Of a DNA stretch of 64,000 nt, positions 38,166 through 47,059 are shown in pieces. The notes below the pieces were generated by a model that was given only the letters and a program-made list of their open reading frames with translations, was not told where the DNA came from and did not search any database. The stretch's first letter is position 1; every line of letters begins with the position of its first letter. A program made the translations under genes and the position numbers. The DNA comes from Streptomyces sp. CB02261 (GTDB lineage Bacteria > Actinomycetota > Actinomycetes > Streptomycetales > Streptomycetaceae), in assembly GCF_001905665.1 (NCBI RefSeq), contig NZ_LIVX01000001.1, positions 310,001 to 374,000 on the forward strand, in the 5' to 3' direction.

Positions 38166-40982
38166 GTGACCCGGAGTCACCGCAGGGACCGTAAGAAGAA
38201 ACGAATCTTGTACGGAGCCGCAGCGGCCGTCGTGGCCACAGCCACGATCGGCACGATCGCGGTCGCGTCTCCCGGCCTCCTCGGCGCGGCGGGCGACGAC
38301 AAGGCTGCCGGGACAACTTCCCTCCAGTCGCAGTTCGCAAACGCGGCGCGCGAGTTCGATGTGCCGCAGAGCGTGCTGATGGCCGTGTCGTACCGGCAGA
38401 CGCGGTGGGAGTCCCACGACGGGCTGCCGAGCACGACCGGGGCGTACAACGTCATGGGTCTGACCAAGGTCGACCCCGAGGACGTCGAGGCCGACGCGAG
38501 CGAGCATCTCCTCGAGCACCTCGTGAACGGCACCGGCGACCCGTCGGTCGACAAGAAGATCGACAAGAAGAAGGCGCTGGCGCCCGTCGCCGAGGCGGCG
38601 GTCGACACCGACGACCCGAAGCTGCACACCCTGGACAAGGCCGCGGAGCTGATCGACGGCTCGACGGACACCGTCCAGAAGGACACGGCCGCGTCGATCC
38701 GGGCCGGGGCGGCGCTCCTCGCCGAGTACCAGAAGCAGGCCGGAGCCGAGCTGTCCGAGGACCCGGGCGACTGGTACCCCGCCGTGGCCCGATACAGCCA
38801 GTCCGAGGACCGCGAGGGCGCCGACCTGTTCGCGAAGCGCGTCTTCGACTCGATCAGGACCGGTGAGCGGGAGATCACGACGGACGGCGAGCAGGTCGTC
38901 CTGCCGGCGAACCCGTCGGTGGACCCGGTCGAGCCGGCGAACGTGCCGCTGGCCGCGAGCGGTGCCGCCACGAACGACACCCCGGCCGTCGAATGCCCGG
39001 AGAACCTGATCACGGTCTGCGGGTTCATCCCCGCCGCGTACCAGCAGGACCTGGGCAACTACAACATCGCGAGCCGCACCGCCAACGGCAGCGGCGGTTT
39101 CGACATCCGCCAGATCGTCATCCACGACATCGAGGGCACTCACGACGGCGCCGTAAGCGTCTTCCAGAACCCGAACAAGTGGGCGAGCGCGCACTACATC
39201 GTGCGTGCCGACGGTCGCGTGACCCAGATGGTCGAGACCAAGAACGAGGCGTTCCACGCGGGCAACAAGACCGTGAACATGCACTCGATCGGCATCGAGC
39301 ACGAGGGCTACGCCATCAAGGGCGACGCCGGCTGGTACACCGAGCCGGAGTACGAGTCCTCAGCCGCCCTCGTGAAGCACCTGGCGGCGAAGTACTCCAT
39401 CCCGCTGGACCGCGAGCACATCATCGGCCACGACGAGGTGCCGAGCGTCCTGGACACCAAGGTCCAGGACCACTGGGACGCCGGGCCGTTCTGGGACTGG
39501 AACCACTTCATGTCCCTGGTCGGCGCCCCCACCGGCGCGGGTGGCGCGGGTGACGTCCTCCAGGCCGGCCAGCTGGTCCGTGTCGTCCCGCCGTTCACCT
39601 CGGCCAACCAGCAGGCGATGAAGTACTCGGACGGGGGGGTCGTCAAGACGACCGTCCCGCTGCCGGTCAACTTCGGCTACCTCTACTCGGAGCCGGTCGC
39701 CGACCAGACCAAGGCGCTGACCGACCCGTACTTCACCGCGAACTGGCAGTACGGTTCCAACTGGGCCAACAAGGTCACGGCCGGCAGCACCCATGTCGTC
39801 GCCGAGTCGCGGCCCGACTGGACCGCCATCTGGTACGGCGGCAAGAAGGCCTGGTTCCGCAACCCGGGAGGCCAGTACACGGCTCCCGTGGGCGTGAAGA
39901 CGGCGATCACCGCCAAGGACGGCGCCACCTCGATCCCGGTCTACGGCCGCGCCTACCCCGAGGACGCCGCCTACACGGGCACCGGCGTGTCGGTCCAGCC
40001 CAGCAACAGCGCGTCGCTGACCAAGTACAGCCTCCCGGCCGGGCAGGTGTACACGAAGGCCGGCGAGCCCGTGGCGGGCGACTACTACTCCAGCGCCTAC
40101 AACACCGACGGCACCCGGGTCGCGGGCAAGACCAACATCTTCATCCCGATCCGCTACAACCACCGCCTGGGCTTCGTGAAGGCGAGCGACGTCAAGGAGG
40201 TGGCGACCAGGCCGGCCGTCACCGCCACCAACCGCTACAACCTCCTCGCCCGTGACGCCTCCGGTGTCCTCTGGCAGTACCAGGGCACCGGCAGTGTCTC
40301 CGCGCCGTTCCTGACCCGGTACCGGATCAGCGCCGGGTGGAACGCGTACAACACCGTCACCCCGATGACCGCCCTGCGCGCGGACGGGACCGGCGACGTG
40401 ATGGCGCGGGAGACCACCGGAGTCATGTGGTACTTCCCGGGCAGCGGCAAGGCCTCCATGCCGTTCAAGCCGAGGATCAAGGTCAGCGCGGGCTGGCAGA
40501 TCTACGACCGCATGGTGGGTGTCCGTGACATCACCGGCGACGGCAAGGCCGATCTGCTCGCGCGCGAGAAGTCGGGCGTGCTCTGGCTCTTCAAGGGCAC
40601 GGGCGTTCCGGCCACCCCCTTCGCCCCGCGGGTGAAGGTCAGCGCCGGCTGGACCATCTACAACGAGCTCATAGGCACCGGCGATCTGACCGGTGACGGC
40701 AAGCCCGACGTCATGGCCCGGGACACCTCCGGCAACATGTGGATCTTCAAGGGCACCGGCACGAGCACGCTCTTCTCCCCCCGGGTGAAGATCAGCGCGG
40801 GCTGGCAGATCTACGGCAGCCTGGTCGGTCCGAGCGACCTGAACCGTGACGGCAAGGTCGACTTCACCGCCCGTGACTCGACCGGCGTGCTGTGGATGTT
40901 CCCGGGCACGGGCACGGGCACGCTCTTCTCGCCCCGCGTGCGCGTGGGCGGCGGCTGGCAGATCTACAACCTGATCTTCTGA
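38166..40982 (+). CDS. Secreted N-acetylmuramoyl-L-alanine amidase with C-terminal FG-GAP-like repeats
   Basis: The 938 aa begin with a basic, Arg/Lys-rich N-terminus and a hydrophobic signal segment ending near residue 45. Residues about 55-240 resemble a helical lysozyme- or tail-tip-like region. An amidase_2/PGRP domain follows (about 312-450) with IVIHDIEG, HAGNKTVNMHSIGIEHEG and IGHDEVP giving the zinc ligands. From about 688 to the end there are repeats of the type TGDGKPDVMARD, as in FG-GAP/VCBS propellers. The GTG at 38166 follows AGGGG. It probably acts on the cell wall; the repeats may bind it. Confidence 0.87.
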   Translation: MTRSHRRDRKKKRILYGAAAAVVATATIGTIAVASPGLLGAAGDDKAAGTTSLQSQFANAAREFDVPQSVLMAVSYRQTRWESHDGLPSTTGAYNVMGLTKVDPEDVEADASEHLLEHLVNGTGDPSVDKKIDKKKALAPVAEAAVDTDDPKLHTLDKAAELIDGSTDTVQKDTAASIRAGAALLAEYQKQAGAELSEDPGDWYPAVARYSQSEDREGADLFAKRVFDSIRTGEREITTDGEQVVLPANPSVDPVEPANVPLAASGAATNDTPAVECPENLITVCGFIPAAYQQDLGNYNIASRTANGSGGFDIRQIVIHDIEGTHDGAVSVFQNPNKWASAHYIVRADGRVTQMVETKNEAFHAGNKTVNMHSIGIEHEGYAIKGDAGWYTEPEYESSAALVKHLAAKYSIPLDREHIIGHDEVPSVLDTKVQDHWDAGPFWDWNHFMSLVGAPTGAGGAGDVLQAGQLVRVVPPFTSANQQAMKYSDGGVVKTTVPLPVNFGYLYSEPVADQTKALTDPYFTANWQYGSNWANKVTAGSTHVVAESRPDWTAIWYGGKKAWFRNPGGQYTAPVGVKTAITAKDGATSIPVYGRAYPEDAAYTGTGVSVQPSNSASLTKYSLPAGQVYTKAGEPVAGDYYSSAYNTDGTRVAGKTNIFIPIRYNHRLGFVKASDVKEVATRPAVTATNRYNLLARDASGVLWQYQGTGSVSAPFLTRYRISAGWNAYNTVTPMTALRADGTGDVMARETTGVMWYFPGSGKASMPFKPRIKVSAGWQIYDRMVGVRDITGDGKADLLAREKSGVLWLFKGTGVPATPFAPRVKVSAGWTIYNELIGTGDLTGDGKPDVMARDTSGNMWIFKGTGTSTLFSPRVKISAGWQIYGSLVGPSDLNRDGKVDFTARDSTGVLWMFPGTGTGTLFSPRVRVGGGWQIYNLIF

Positions 40983-41005
40983 TCGGGTAGTCGAGAGACG
41001 GCCTC

Positions 41006-41047
41006 CGGGGCCCGGCTCGCACCGTCCACGGTGCGGACCGGGCCCCG
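41006..41047 (+). terminator. Terminator of the amidase gene
   Basis: Two 20-base arms (41006-41025 and 41028-41047) pair except for two adjacent positions, with a 2-base loop and TTT after the stem. It isolates the amidase gene from the trp leader that starts 31 bases further on. Confidence 0.8.
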
Positions 41048-41066
41048 TTTCCGTGTCCCTCTGGGC

Positions 41067-41072
41067 TAGAGT
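41067..41072 (+). promoter_or_regulatory. Candidate -10 (TAGAGT) of the trp operon
   Basis: TAGAGT lies six bases before the leader-peptide ATG at 41079 and no ribosome site precedes that ATG, so the leader may be translated from a leaderless end. The -35 is not clear; it would fall in the stem of the preceding terminator. Confidence 0.4.
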
Positions 41073-41078
41073 GCTCGC

Positions 41079-41135
41079 ATGTTCGCGCCTCAGATCCAGA
41101 ACTGGTGGTGGACCGCTCATCCGGCGGCCCACTGA
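41079..41135 (+). CDS. trpL: trp operon leader peptide (18 aa, three consecutive Trp codons)
   Basis: The peptide is MFAPQIQNWWWTAHPAAH. Three Trp codons in a row in an 18-codon frame, directly before a terminator hairpin and an anthranilate synthase gene, is the classical design of tryptophan attenuation. Ribosome stalling at 41103-41111 when Trp-tRNA is scarce would keep later RNA free to form the antiterminator. The frame is far too short for gene finders. I recall trp attenuation having been described for Streptomyces venezuelae; I could not check it here. Confidence 0.93.
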   Translation: MFAPQIQNWWWTAHPAAH

Positions 41136-41180
41136 CTGCGCGTACATCCACGCTTGCACAGGCCGCCCGAGGGGCGGCCT
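41123..41180 (+). terminator. trp attenuator: antiterminator and terminator hairpins
   Basis: The terminator pairs 41160-41168 with 41172-41180 (9 bases, loop GAG) and is followed by TTCT. GGCGGCC at 41123-41129, within the last leader codons, is complementary to GGCCGCC at 41161-41167, the 5' arm of the terminator. That gives the alternative antiterminator. A ribosome that reaches the leader stop covers 41123-41129 and lets the terminator form. Confidence 0.88.
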
Positions 41181-41234
41181 TTCTCATGCCCGGGCCGTTC
41201 CTCCCCGCACTCCGCCGGAAGGAACCACGGACCC

Positions 41235-43112
41235 ATGGACCTCTCCCGTCTCCTCGACGAGTCCGCCCCGCCCTTCGCCCTGCTGCGCCGCCGCACCCCC
41301 GGCCGTGACCACGACACCGTCGAGGTGCTGATCGGCCGGGTCCACGAGGCCGAGCGCCTCGCGGAGCTGCCCGTGGGCCCGCTGCCGACGCTCGCCCTCG
41401 TGCCCTTCCGGCAGATCCGGGAGCGCGGCTTCGACGTGCGCGACGACGGCACCCCGCTCTCCGTGCTCGTCGCCGACGAGGTGTACGAGCTGCCGCTCGC
41501 CGAGGCCGTCGAGCGGCTTCCCGCGCACGACGTGACCGTCGAGGACGGCGGCTTCGACGTCTCCGACGAGGAGTACGCCGGCATCGTGCGGCGGGTCATC
41601 GACGAGGAGATCGGCGCCGGCGAGGGAGCGAACTTCGTCGTCCGGCGGACGTACACCGGCGAGATCCCGGGCTTCGGGCGCGCCGACGCCCTCGCCCTGT
41701 TCCGGCGGCTGCTCACGGGCGAGCGGGGCGCGTACTGGACCTTCGTCGTGCACACCGGGGACCGGACGCTCGTCGGGGCCAGCCCGGAGGTGCACGTGCG
41801 GATGTCGGGCGGGACGGTCGTGATGAACCCGATCAGCGGCACGTACCGCTACCCGGCCGGGGCCGCGCCGACCGCCGAGGGACTCCTCGCCTTCCTCGCC
41901 GACCGCAAGGAGACGGAGGAGCTGTCGATGGTGGTCGACGAGGAGCTCAAGATGATGTGCACGGTCGGCGACATGGGCGGGGTGGTGATCGGGCCTCGGC
42001 TCAAGGAGATGGCCCATCTCGCGCACACCGAGTACGAGTTGCGGGGCCGGTCCAGCCTGGACGTGCGGGAGGTGCTGCGGGAGACCATGTTCGCGGCGAC
42101 CGTGACCGGCTCGCCCGTGCAGAACGCCTGCCGGGTGATCGAGCGTCACGAGGTCGGCGGCCGGGGCTACTACGCGGGGGCGCTCGCCCTGCTCGGCACC
42201 GACGAGAGCGGCGCCCAGACCCTGGACTCCCCCATCCTCATCCGCACCGCCGACATCGACGCCGGGGGGCGGCTGCGGGTGCCCGTCGGCGCGACCCTGG
42301 TACGGCACTCCGACCCGGCGGGCGAGGTGGCCGAGACCCACGCCAAGGCGGCCGGGGTGCTCACCGCGCTCGGGGCGCGGGAGGGCCGGCCGGTGGCGGG
42401 TGCCTCGGACCCGGCGGCTCCGGCGCGGCTCGCCGACGATCCCCGGGTGCGGGCCGCCCTGGACGCCCGGCGCGCCGACCTCGCGCCGTTCTGGCTGAAG
42501 ATGCAGGTCCGCTCGGCGGAACTGGCGGGCCACGCCCTGGTCGTCGACGCCGAGGACACGTTCACGGCGATGCTGGCGCACGTCCTGCGCTCCTCGGGCC
42601 TCGACGTGTCGGTGCTGCGGTACGACGAGCCGGGGCTGCGGGAGCTCGCGCTCGCCCACGAGGGGCCGGTGGTCCTGGGCCCCGGTCCCGGGAACCCCTC
42701 AGACGCGGCCGACCCGAAGATGCGCTTCCTGCGCTCCCTGACGGCCGAGCTGGTGCGGGACCACCGCCACGGTCTGCTGGGCGTCTGCCTCGGGCACGAG
42801 CTGATCGCCGCCGAGCTGGGCCTGGAGATCGTCCGCAAGCGGACCCCGTTCCAGGGGGCCCAGCTGCGGATCGACCTCTTCGGGCAGGAGCGGACGGTCG
42901 GCTTCTACAACAGCTTCACCGCCCGCTGCGACGAACGGACGGCGACGGAACTGGCGCTGCACCGGATCGAGGTGAGCCGGGACGCGGAGACCGGTGAGGT
43001 CCACGCGCTGCGCGGGCCGGGCTTCGCCGGGGTCCAGTTCCACCCCGAGTCGGTGCTGACGACGGACGGCGCGGCCCTGACGGCCTCGCTGCTCGCCGGG
43101 GTGCTTGTCTGA
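41235..43112 (+). CDS. trpE: Anthranilate synthase, TrpE-TrpG fusion
   Basis: The enzyme makes anthranilate from chorismate and glutamine. The 625 aa join a chorismate-binding domain (1-about 390; NPISGTYRYPAG, MVVDEELKMMCTVG, GSPVQNACRVIERHE, GRGYYAGALALLG) to a class I glutamine amidotransferase (about 430-625). The latter has the nucleophile in GVCLGHELIAAELG (near 515) and FHPES near 602. ELK and LGHE vary from the textbook forms but are usual in actinomycete fusions as I recall. The attenuator upstream ties it to tryptophan rather than to phenazine or other chorismate products. The ATG at 41235 follows AAGGAA. Confidence 0.93.
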   Translation: MDLSRLLDESAPPFALLRRRTPGRDHDTVEVLIGRVHEAERLAELPVGPLPTLALVPFRQIRERGFDVRDDGTPLSVLVADEVYELPLAEAVERLPAHDVTVEDGGFDVSDEEYAGIVRRVIDEEIGAGEGANFVVRRTYTGEIPGFGRADALALFRRLLTGERGAYWTFVVHTGDRTLVGASPEVHVRMSGGTVVMNPISGTYRYPAGAAPTAEGLLAFLADRKETEELSMVVDEELKMMCTVGDMGGVVIGPRLKEMAHLAHTEYELRGRSSLDVREVLRETMFAATVTGSPVQNACRVIERHEVGGRGYYAGALALLGTDESGAQTLDSPILIRTADIDAGGRLRVPVGATLVRHSDPAGEVAETHAKAAGVLTALGAREGRPVAGASDPAAPARLADDPRVRAALDARRADLAPFWLKMQVRSAELAGHALVVDAEDTFTAMLAHVLRSSGLDVSVLRYDEPGLRELALAHEGPVVLGPGPGNPSDAADPKMRFLRSLTAELVRDHRHGLLGVCLGHELIAAELGLEIVRKRTPFQGAQLRIDLFGQERTVGFYNSFTARCDERTATELALHRIEVSRDAETGEVHALRGPGFAGVQFHPESVLTTDGAALTASLLAGVLV

Positions 43113-44108
43113 TCAGACCCTCGGGACCAGGACGTTCTCGCTGCGCCGCCCCGCCGTGTAGTCGAGGACGTTCTGGACCGTGGTGTCGATGATCTGGCCG
43201 ACCGCGTCCACTGTGTAGTACGCCTGGTGCGAGGTGACCACCACGTTCGGGAAGGTCACGAGCCGGGCCAGGGTGTCGTCCTCGACGACCTCCAGGGACT
43301 TGTCGAGGAAGAAGAGCCCGGCCTCCGCCTCGTACACGTCGAGGCCGACCCCGGCGAAGCGTCCGGCCCGGAGCTCGACGACCAGCGCCTCGGTGTCGAC
43401 GAGCCCGCCCCGGCTGGAGTTCACCAGGATGGCGTCGTCCTTCATGGAACTGAGGGCGGCGGCGTCGACGAGGTGGTGGGTCGACGGGAGCAGCGGCACG
43501 TGCAGGCTGATCACGTCGGCCTCGGCGAAGAGCCGCTCCTTCTCGACGTACGTCATGCCGAGCGCGAGGCAGGCGGGGTTCTCGGCGACGTCCCAGCCGA
43601 GCAGGTTCATGCCGAAGCCGTGGGCGATGCGGGTGAAGGCCTCCCCGATCTTGCCGGTGCCGAGGACGCCGACGGTGCGGCCCCGCAGGTCACGGCCCAT
43701 CAGTCCGTCGAGGCGGAAGTCGAAGTCGCGGGTCCGGTTGGAGGCGCGGACGATCCGGCGGTTGACGGCGGTGGCGAGGGTCCAGGCGAACTCGGCGACG
43801 GAGTACGGCGAGTAGGACGAGACCCGGGCGACGGTGAGGCCGAGTCGCTCGGCCACCTCCAGGTCGATGTTGTTGAAGCCCGTGGACCGCTGGGCGATCA
43901 TCTGGGTCCCGCCGGCGGCGAGGGTCTGCAGGACGTGGTTGTCCAGGACGGCGTTGACGCTGGTGGAGACGATCTCGTAGCCGGCGGCGATGGGGGCGGT
44001 GTCCTCGGTGAGGAAGACGGTCAGACAGCGGACGTCGTGGTGGCCCGCGAACGCCTGCTCGATGAGGGGCTTCTCGTCCGCCTGCACGCCGAATGCCAGG
44101 ATTTCCAC
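43113..44108 (-). CDS. D-2-hydroxyacid dehydrogenase (D-lactate dehydrogenase-like)
   Basis: The 331 aa have the D-LDH fold: catalytic-domain motifs STGFNNIDLEVAERLG and YSPYSVAEFAW, the NAD site VGVLGTGKIGEAFTRIAHGFGM, and the triad Arg in NSSRGGLVDTEAL, Glu in GLDVYEAEAG and His in VTSHQAY. The substrate may be pyruvate or another 2-oxoacid. The GTG at 44108 follows AGGGG. Its stop abuts the trpE stop with no gap, and I see no hairpin there. Confidence 0.88.
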   Translation of the reverse strand: MEILAFGVQADEKPLIEQAFAGHHDVRCLTVFLTEDTAPIAAGYEIVSTSVNAVLDNHVLQTLAAGGTQMIAQRSTGFNNIDLEVAERLGLTVARVSSYSPYSVAEFAWTLATAVNRRIVRASNRTRDFDFRLDGLMGRDLRGRTVGVLGTGKIGEAFTRIAHGFGMNLLGWDVAENPACLALGMTYVEKERLFAEADVISLHVPLLPSTHHLVDAAALSSMKDDAILVNSSRGGLVDTEALVVELRAGRFAGVGLDVYEAEAGLFFLDKSLEVVEDDTLARLVTFPNVVVTSHQAYYTVDAVGQIIDTTVQNVLDYTAGRRSENVLVPRV

Positions 44109-44223
44109 GGAAATTCCCCTCAGGACGGTGATGGCCGGATACGCGCGATCATCGCGAATATACGACCCCTCCCGTCCCCGCGCCCGGCACGCCGGTACCG
44201 GGCGGGGGCGCACCGGCCGGGGC

Positions 44224-44907
44224 TCAGGCGTCGTCGAGGCCGCGCTCGATGGCGTACCGGACGAGCTCCACCCGGTTGTGCAGCTGGAGCTTGCCGAGGG
44301 TGTTCTGCACGTGGTTCTGGACCGTGCGGTGCGAGATCACCAGGCGCTCCGCGATCTGCTTGTAGCTGAGACCCTTGGCGACGAGCCGCAGCACCTCGGT
44401 CTCCCGCTCGGTCAGCTGCGGGGCCTTCGGCTCGTCGGCGCCGGGCGCCGGGGCGGGCTCCGAGGCGAGCCGGCGGTACTCGCCGAGGACCAGACCGGCG
44501 AGACCGGGGGTGAAGACGGGGTCGCCGACCGCCGTCCGCCGCACGGCGTCGATCAGCTCCTCGGTACTGGCCGACTTGAGGAGGTAGCCGGTGGCGCCGG
44601 ACTTGACCGCCTCCAGGACGTCGGCGTGCTCACCGCTCGCGGAGAGCACGAGGACCCGCAGCTCGGGCCGGTCGCCGACGAGCTCCTTGCACACCTGGAC
44701 GCCCGGCTTCACCGGCAGGTTCAGGTCCAGGACGAGGACGTCCGGGGTGACCGCCCGGGCGCGGCGCACGGCCTGCTCGCCGTCACCGGCGGTGGCCACC
44801 ACGTCGAGGCCCGCCTCGGCGAGGTCGCGGGCGACCGCGTCCCGCCACATCGGATGGTCGTCGACGACCATCACCCTGATCGGCCGCTCGGCCCGCTGCT
44901 CGCTCAT
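44224..44907 (-). CDS. macR: NarL/LuxR-type response regulator (MacR-like)
   Basis: The 227 aa have a receiver domain with VMVVDDHPMW, the phosphorylated aspartate in VLVLDLNLPVKPG, and GATGYLLKSAS. The C-terminal LuxR helix-turn-helix follows (LTERETEVLRLVAKGLSYKQIAERLVISHRTVQNHVQNTLGKL). The ATG at 44907 overlaps the kinase stop as ATGA. By order and sequence it appears to be the MacR of the MacRS system that I recall from Streptomyces coelicolor (SCO2120-SCO2121), linked to morphology and antibiotic output. Confidence 0.85.
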   Translation of the reverse strand: MSEQRAERPIRVMVVDDHPMWRDAVARDLAEAGLDVVATAGDGEQAVRRARAVTPDVLVLDLNLPVKPGVQVCKELVGDRPELRVLVLSASGEHADVLEAVKSGATGYLLKSASTEELIDAVRRTAVGDPVFTPGLAGLVLGEYRRLASEPAPAPGADEPKAPQLTERETEVLRLVAKGLSYKQIAERLVISHRTVQNHVQNTLGKLQLHNRVELVRYAIERGLDDA

Positions 44908-46115
44908 CTTCCTCGTCCTGCCTTCCCCCGTGGGACCTTCAACTCGACTTCCGTGCCCTGTCCGGGGACCGAGATCAGCTCGGCCGTGCCGCCGAGCTCC
45001 CGCAGTCTCCCCCGGATGGAGAGGGCGACGCCCATCCGTCCCTCGCCCTCCGCCTGGGCGAGGCGGCCGTCCGGGATGCCGGGACCGTCGTCCCGGACGG
45101 TGACGATCACCTCGTCCGGCCACTCCTCGACCAGGATCCAGGCCTGGGCGGTGTCCCCCGCGTGCACCCGCACATTGTCCAGGGCGGCGCCGACGGCGGC
45201 GGCCAGCTCCCGGGCGGCGGGCGGCGGCAGCAGGACCGGGGCGCCCGGATCGGAGAGGGTGACGCGGGCCCCCGCGCGCGGGGCGAGCAGCAGGCGCAGG
45301 TCGACGGGTGAGTCGTCGTCCTCGTCGTCCACGTCGACGACCCGGACGACCGCGCCCTCCGACTCGTCCTCGGAGACCAGGCTGGGCCGGGTCAGACCGC
45401 CCGCGACCAGGGTACGGAGGGCCACCTCCTGCTCCCCCGCCATCCGGCCCAGCTCGGCGGCCTCGCCGCCGATCGCCGTGCCGCGCCGCTGCACCATGGC
45501 GAGGACCTGGAGGACGCTGTCGTGGATGTCCCGGGCCAGTCGCTCGCGCTCGCGGGTCGCGGCCTCGATCTCCAGGGCGCGGGCGAGGGTGCGCTCGGAG
45601 GCGCGGGCGACCTCGACGACGTATCCGATGGCGATGGAGGCCACCCAGACGAGCAGGACGTTGTGGAGGGTGTCCCGGCTGGGGTGGCCGCGCTCCACGA
45701 TGTTGGCGACGGCGACGAGGGAGGAGGCGAGGCCGGCCCAGCGCCAGCCGCCCTTGATCGCGTACGCGAGGACGGATCCGGCGGTCCATATCGACGGCAG
45801 CGTCGGGCCGTCGAACGTCTGGGCGTCGGTGTCGGCGAGCGGGGTGAGCAGGATGCCGACGAGGGCGACGGTGAGGTCGGCGCCCAGGAAGCGCCTGGTG
45901 CAGCTGGCCGCGTTCGCCACCTTGGGCAGGGTCGCGAAGGTCCAGACGCACAGCACCGCGAGGTAGCCGACGGCGACCCAGGGCCGCTCGAACGCCTCCC
46001 GGCCGAAGCCGAAGATCAGGACCGCGTAGACCATGGTCAGGACGCGGTAGCCGGTCAGCGCACGCCACAGCGGCTGCTCGACCGACATGCGGACGACACG
46101 CTCGCGCTCGGCCAT
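44904..46115 (-). CDS. macS: Membrane sensor histidine kinase (MacS-like)
   Basis: The 403 aa have about five membrane segments in the first 170 residues, then a HisKA_3 dimerisation segment (RERERLARDIHDSVLQVLAMVQRRG) with the phosphorylated histidine. A HATPase domain follows with LDNVRVHAG, VRDDGPGIPDGR and GRMGVALSIRGR. An acidic run DVDDEDDDSP lies between them. I chose the ATG at 46115; a GTG at 46124 is also in frame. Signal and ligand are unknown. Confidence 0.85.
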   Translation of the reverse strand: MAERERVVRMSVEQPLWRALTGYRVLTMVYAVLIFGFGREAFERPWVAVGYLAVLCVWTFATLPKVANAASCTRRFLGADLTVALVGILLTPLADTDAQTFDGPTLPSIWTAGSVLAYAIKGGWRWAGLASSLVAVANIVERGHPSRDTLHNVLLVWVASIAIGYVVEVARASERTLARALEIEAATRERERLARDIHDSVLQVLAMVQRRGTAIGGEAAELGRMAGEQEVALRTLVAGGLTRPSLVSEDESEGAVVRVVDVDDEDDDSPVDLRLLLAPRAGARVTLSDPGAPVLLPPPAARELAAAVGAALDNVRVHAGDTAQAWILVEEWPDEVIVTVRDDGPGIPDGRLAQAEGEGRMGVALSIRGRLRELGGTAELISVPGQGTEVELKVPRGKAGRGR

Positions 46116-46150
46116 CTCCCCCACCCCCCGGACGTCCCTCTCGGGAACGT

Positions 46151-46897
46151 CTACGCGCCGGACTCCTGCCGCGCCGCGATCTCGGCCTTCACGGCCTCCT
46201 TGGCCGCCTTCTCCGCGTCCGCGATCTGCCGCTTGGCCGCGGTCGCGTAGATGTCGACGTACTCCTGGCCGGACAGCTTCATGATCTCGTACATGACCTC
46301 GTCGGTCACCGAACGCAGGATGAAGCGGTCCCCCTCCATGCCCTGGTAGCGGGTGAAGTCCAGCGGCTTGCCGATCCGGATCCCCGGGCGCATCAGCTTG
46401 GGGACGACCTTGCCGGGCGGCTGGATCTTCTCGGTGTCGATCATGGCCACCGGGATCACGGGCGCTCCGGTGGCCAGCGCCACCCGGGCGAGACCGCCGG
46501 GCTTGCCCCGGTAGAGGCGTCCGTCGGGCGAGCGGGTGCCCTCGGGGTAGATCCCGAAGAGGCCGCCCTTCTCGATGACGTCGATGCCGGCCTTGATCGC
46601 GGCCTCGCCCGCGCCCCGGGCGCCCGAGCGGTCCACCGGGAGCTGTCCGACGCCCTTGAAGAAGGCGGCGGTGAGCTTGCCCTTCACGCCCGGCGAGGTG
46701 AAGTACTCCGCCTTGGCGATGAAGGTGACCTTGCGGTCGAGGACGGCGGGCAGGAAGAAGGAGTCGGAGAACGACAGGTGGTTGCTCGCCAGGATCGCCG
46801 GCCCCTCGGCGGGAATGTTCTCCAGACCCTCCACCCAGGGCCGGAAGGCAAGCTTGAGGGACCCTCCGAGGGAGAACTTCATTGCGCCGTAGATCAA
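46151..46897 (-). CDS. 1-acyl-sn-glycerol-3-phosphate acyltransferase (PlsC-like)
   Basis: The 248 aa match the PlsC acyltransferase family: motif I NHLSFSD (HX4D), motif III YPEGTRS, and PGGLARVALATGAPVIPVAMI. It probably esterifies the second position of lysophosphatidate at the membrane face. The C-terminus is a Lys/Ala/Glu-rich helix. The start is either the TTG at 46897, with GGAAGG upstream, or the ATG at 46882 without a site. It lies 35 bases upstream of the kinase-regulator pair and may feed into it. Confidence 0.88.
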   Translation of the reverse strand: MIYGAMKFSLGGSLKLAFRPWVEGLENIPAEGPAILASNHLSFSDSFFLPAVLDRKVTFIAKAEYFTSPGVKGKLTAAFFKGVGQLPVDRSGARGAGEAAIKAGIDVIEKGGLFGIYPEGTRSPDGRLYRGKPGGLARVALATGAPVIPVAMIDTEKIQPPGKVVPKLMRPGIRIGKPLDFTRYQGMEGDRFILRSVTDEVMYEIMKLSGQEYVDIYATAAKRQIADAEKAAKEAVKAEIAARQESGA

Positions 46898-47059
46898 CTC
46901 GCCATGCCTTCCGTGTGCCGTGGCGACGACTTTATCCCGTACCGGCGCACGCCCCCCGCTACGGCCCTGGTCGGTGTCGGTCCGGTCGCGTACCGTGAAG
47001 GTCCTTCCCCATTTTCCGTCGCTTCGGCGCACCCGAAGTCGAACGAACAGGAGACCCCG

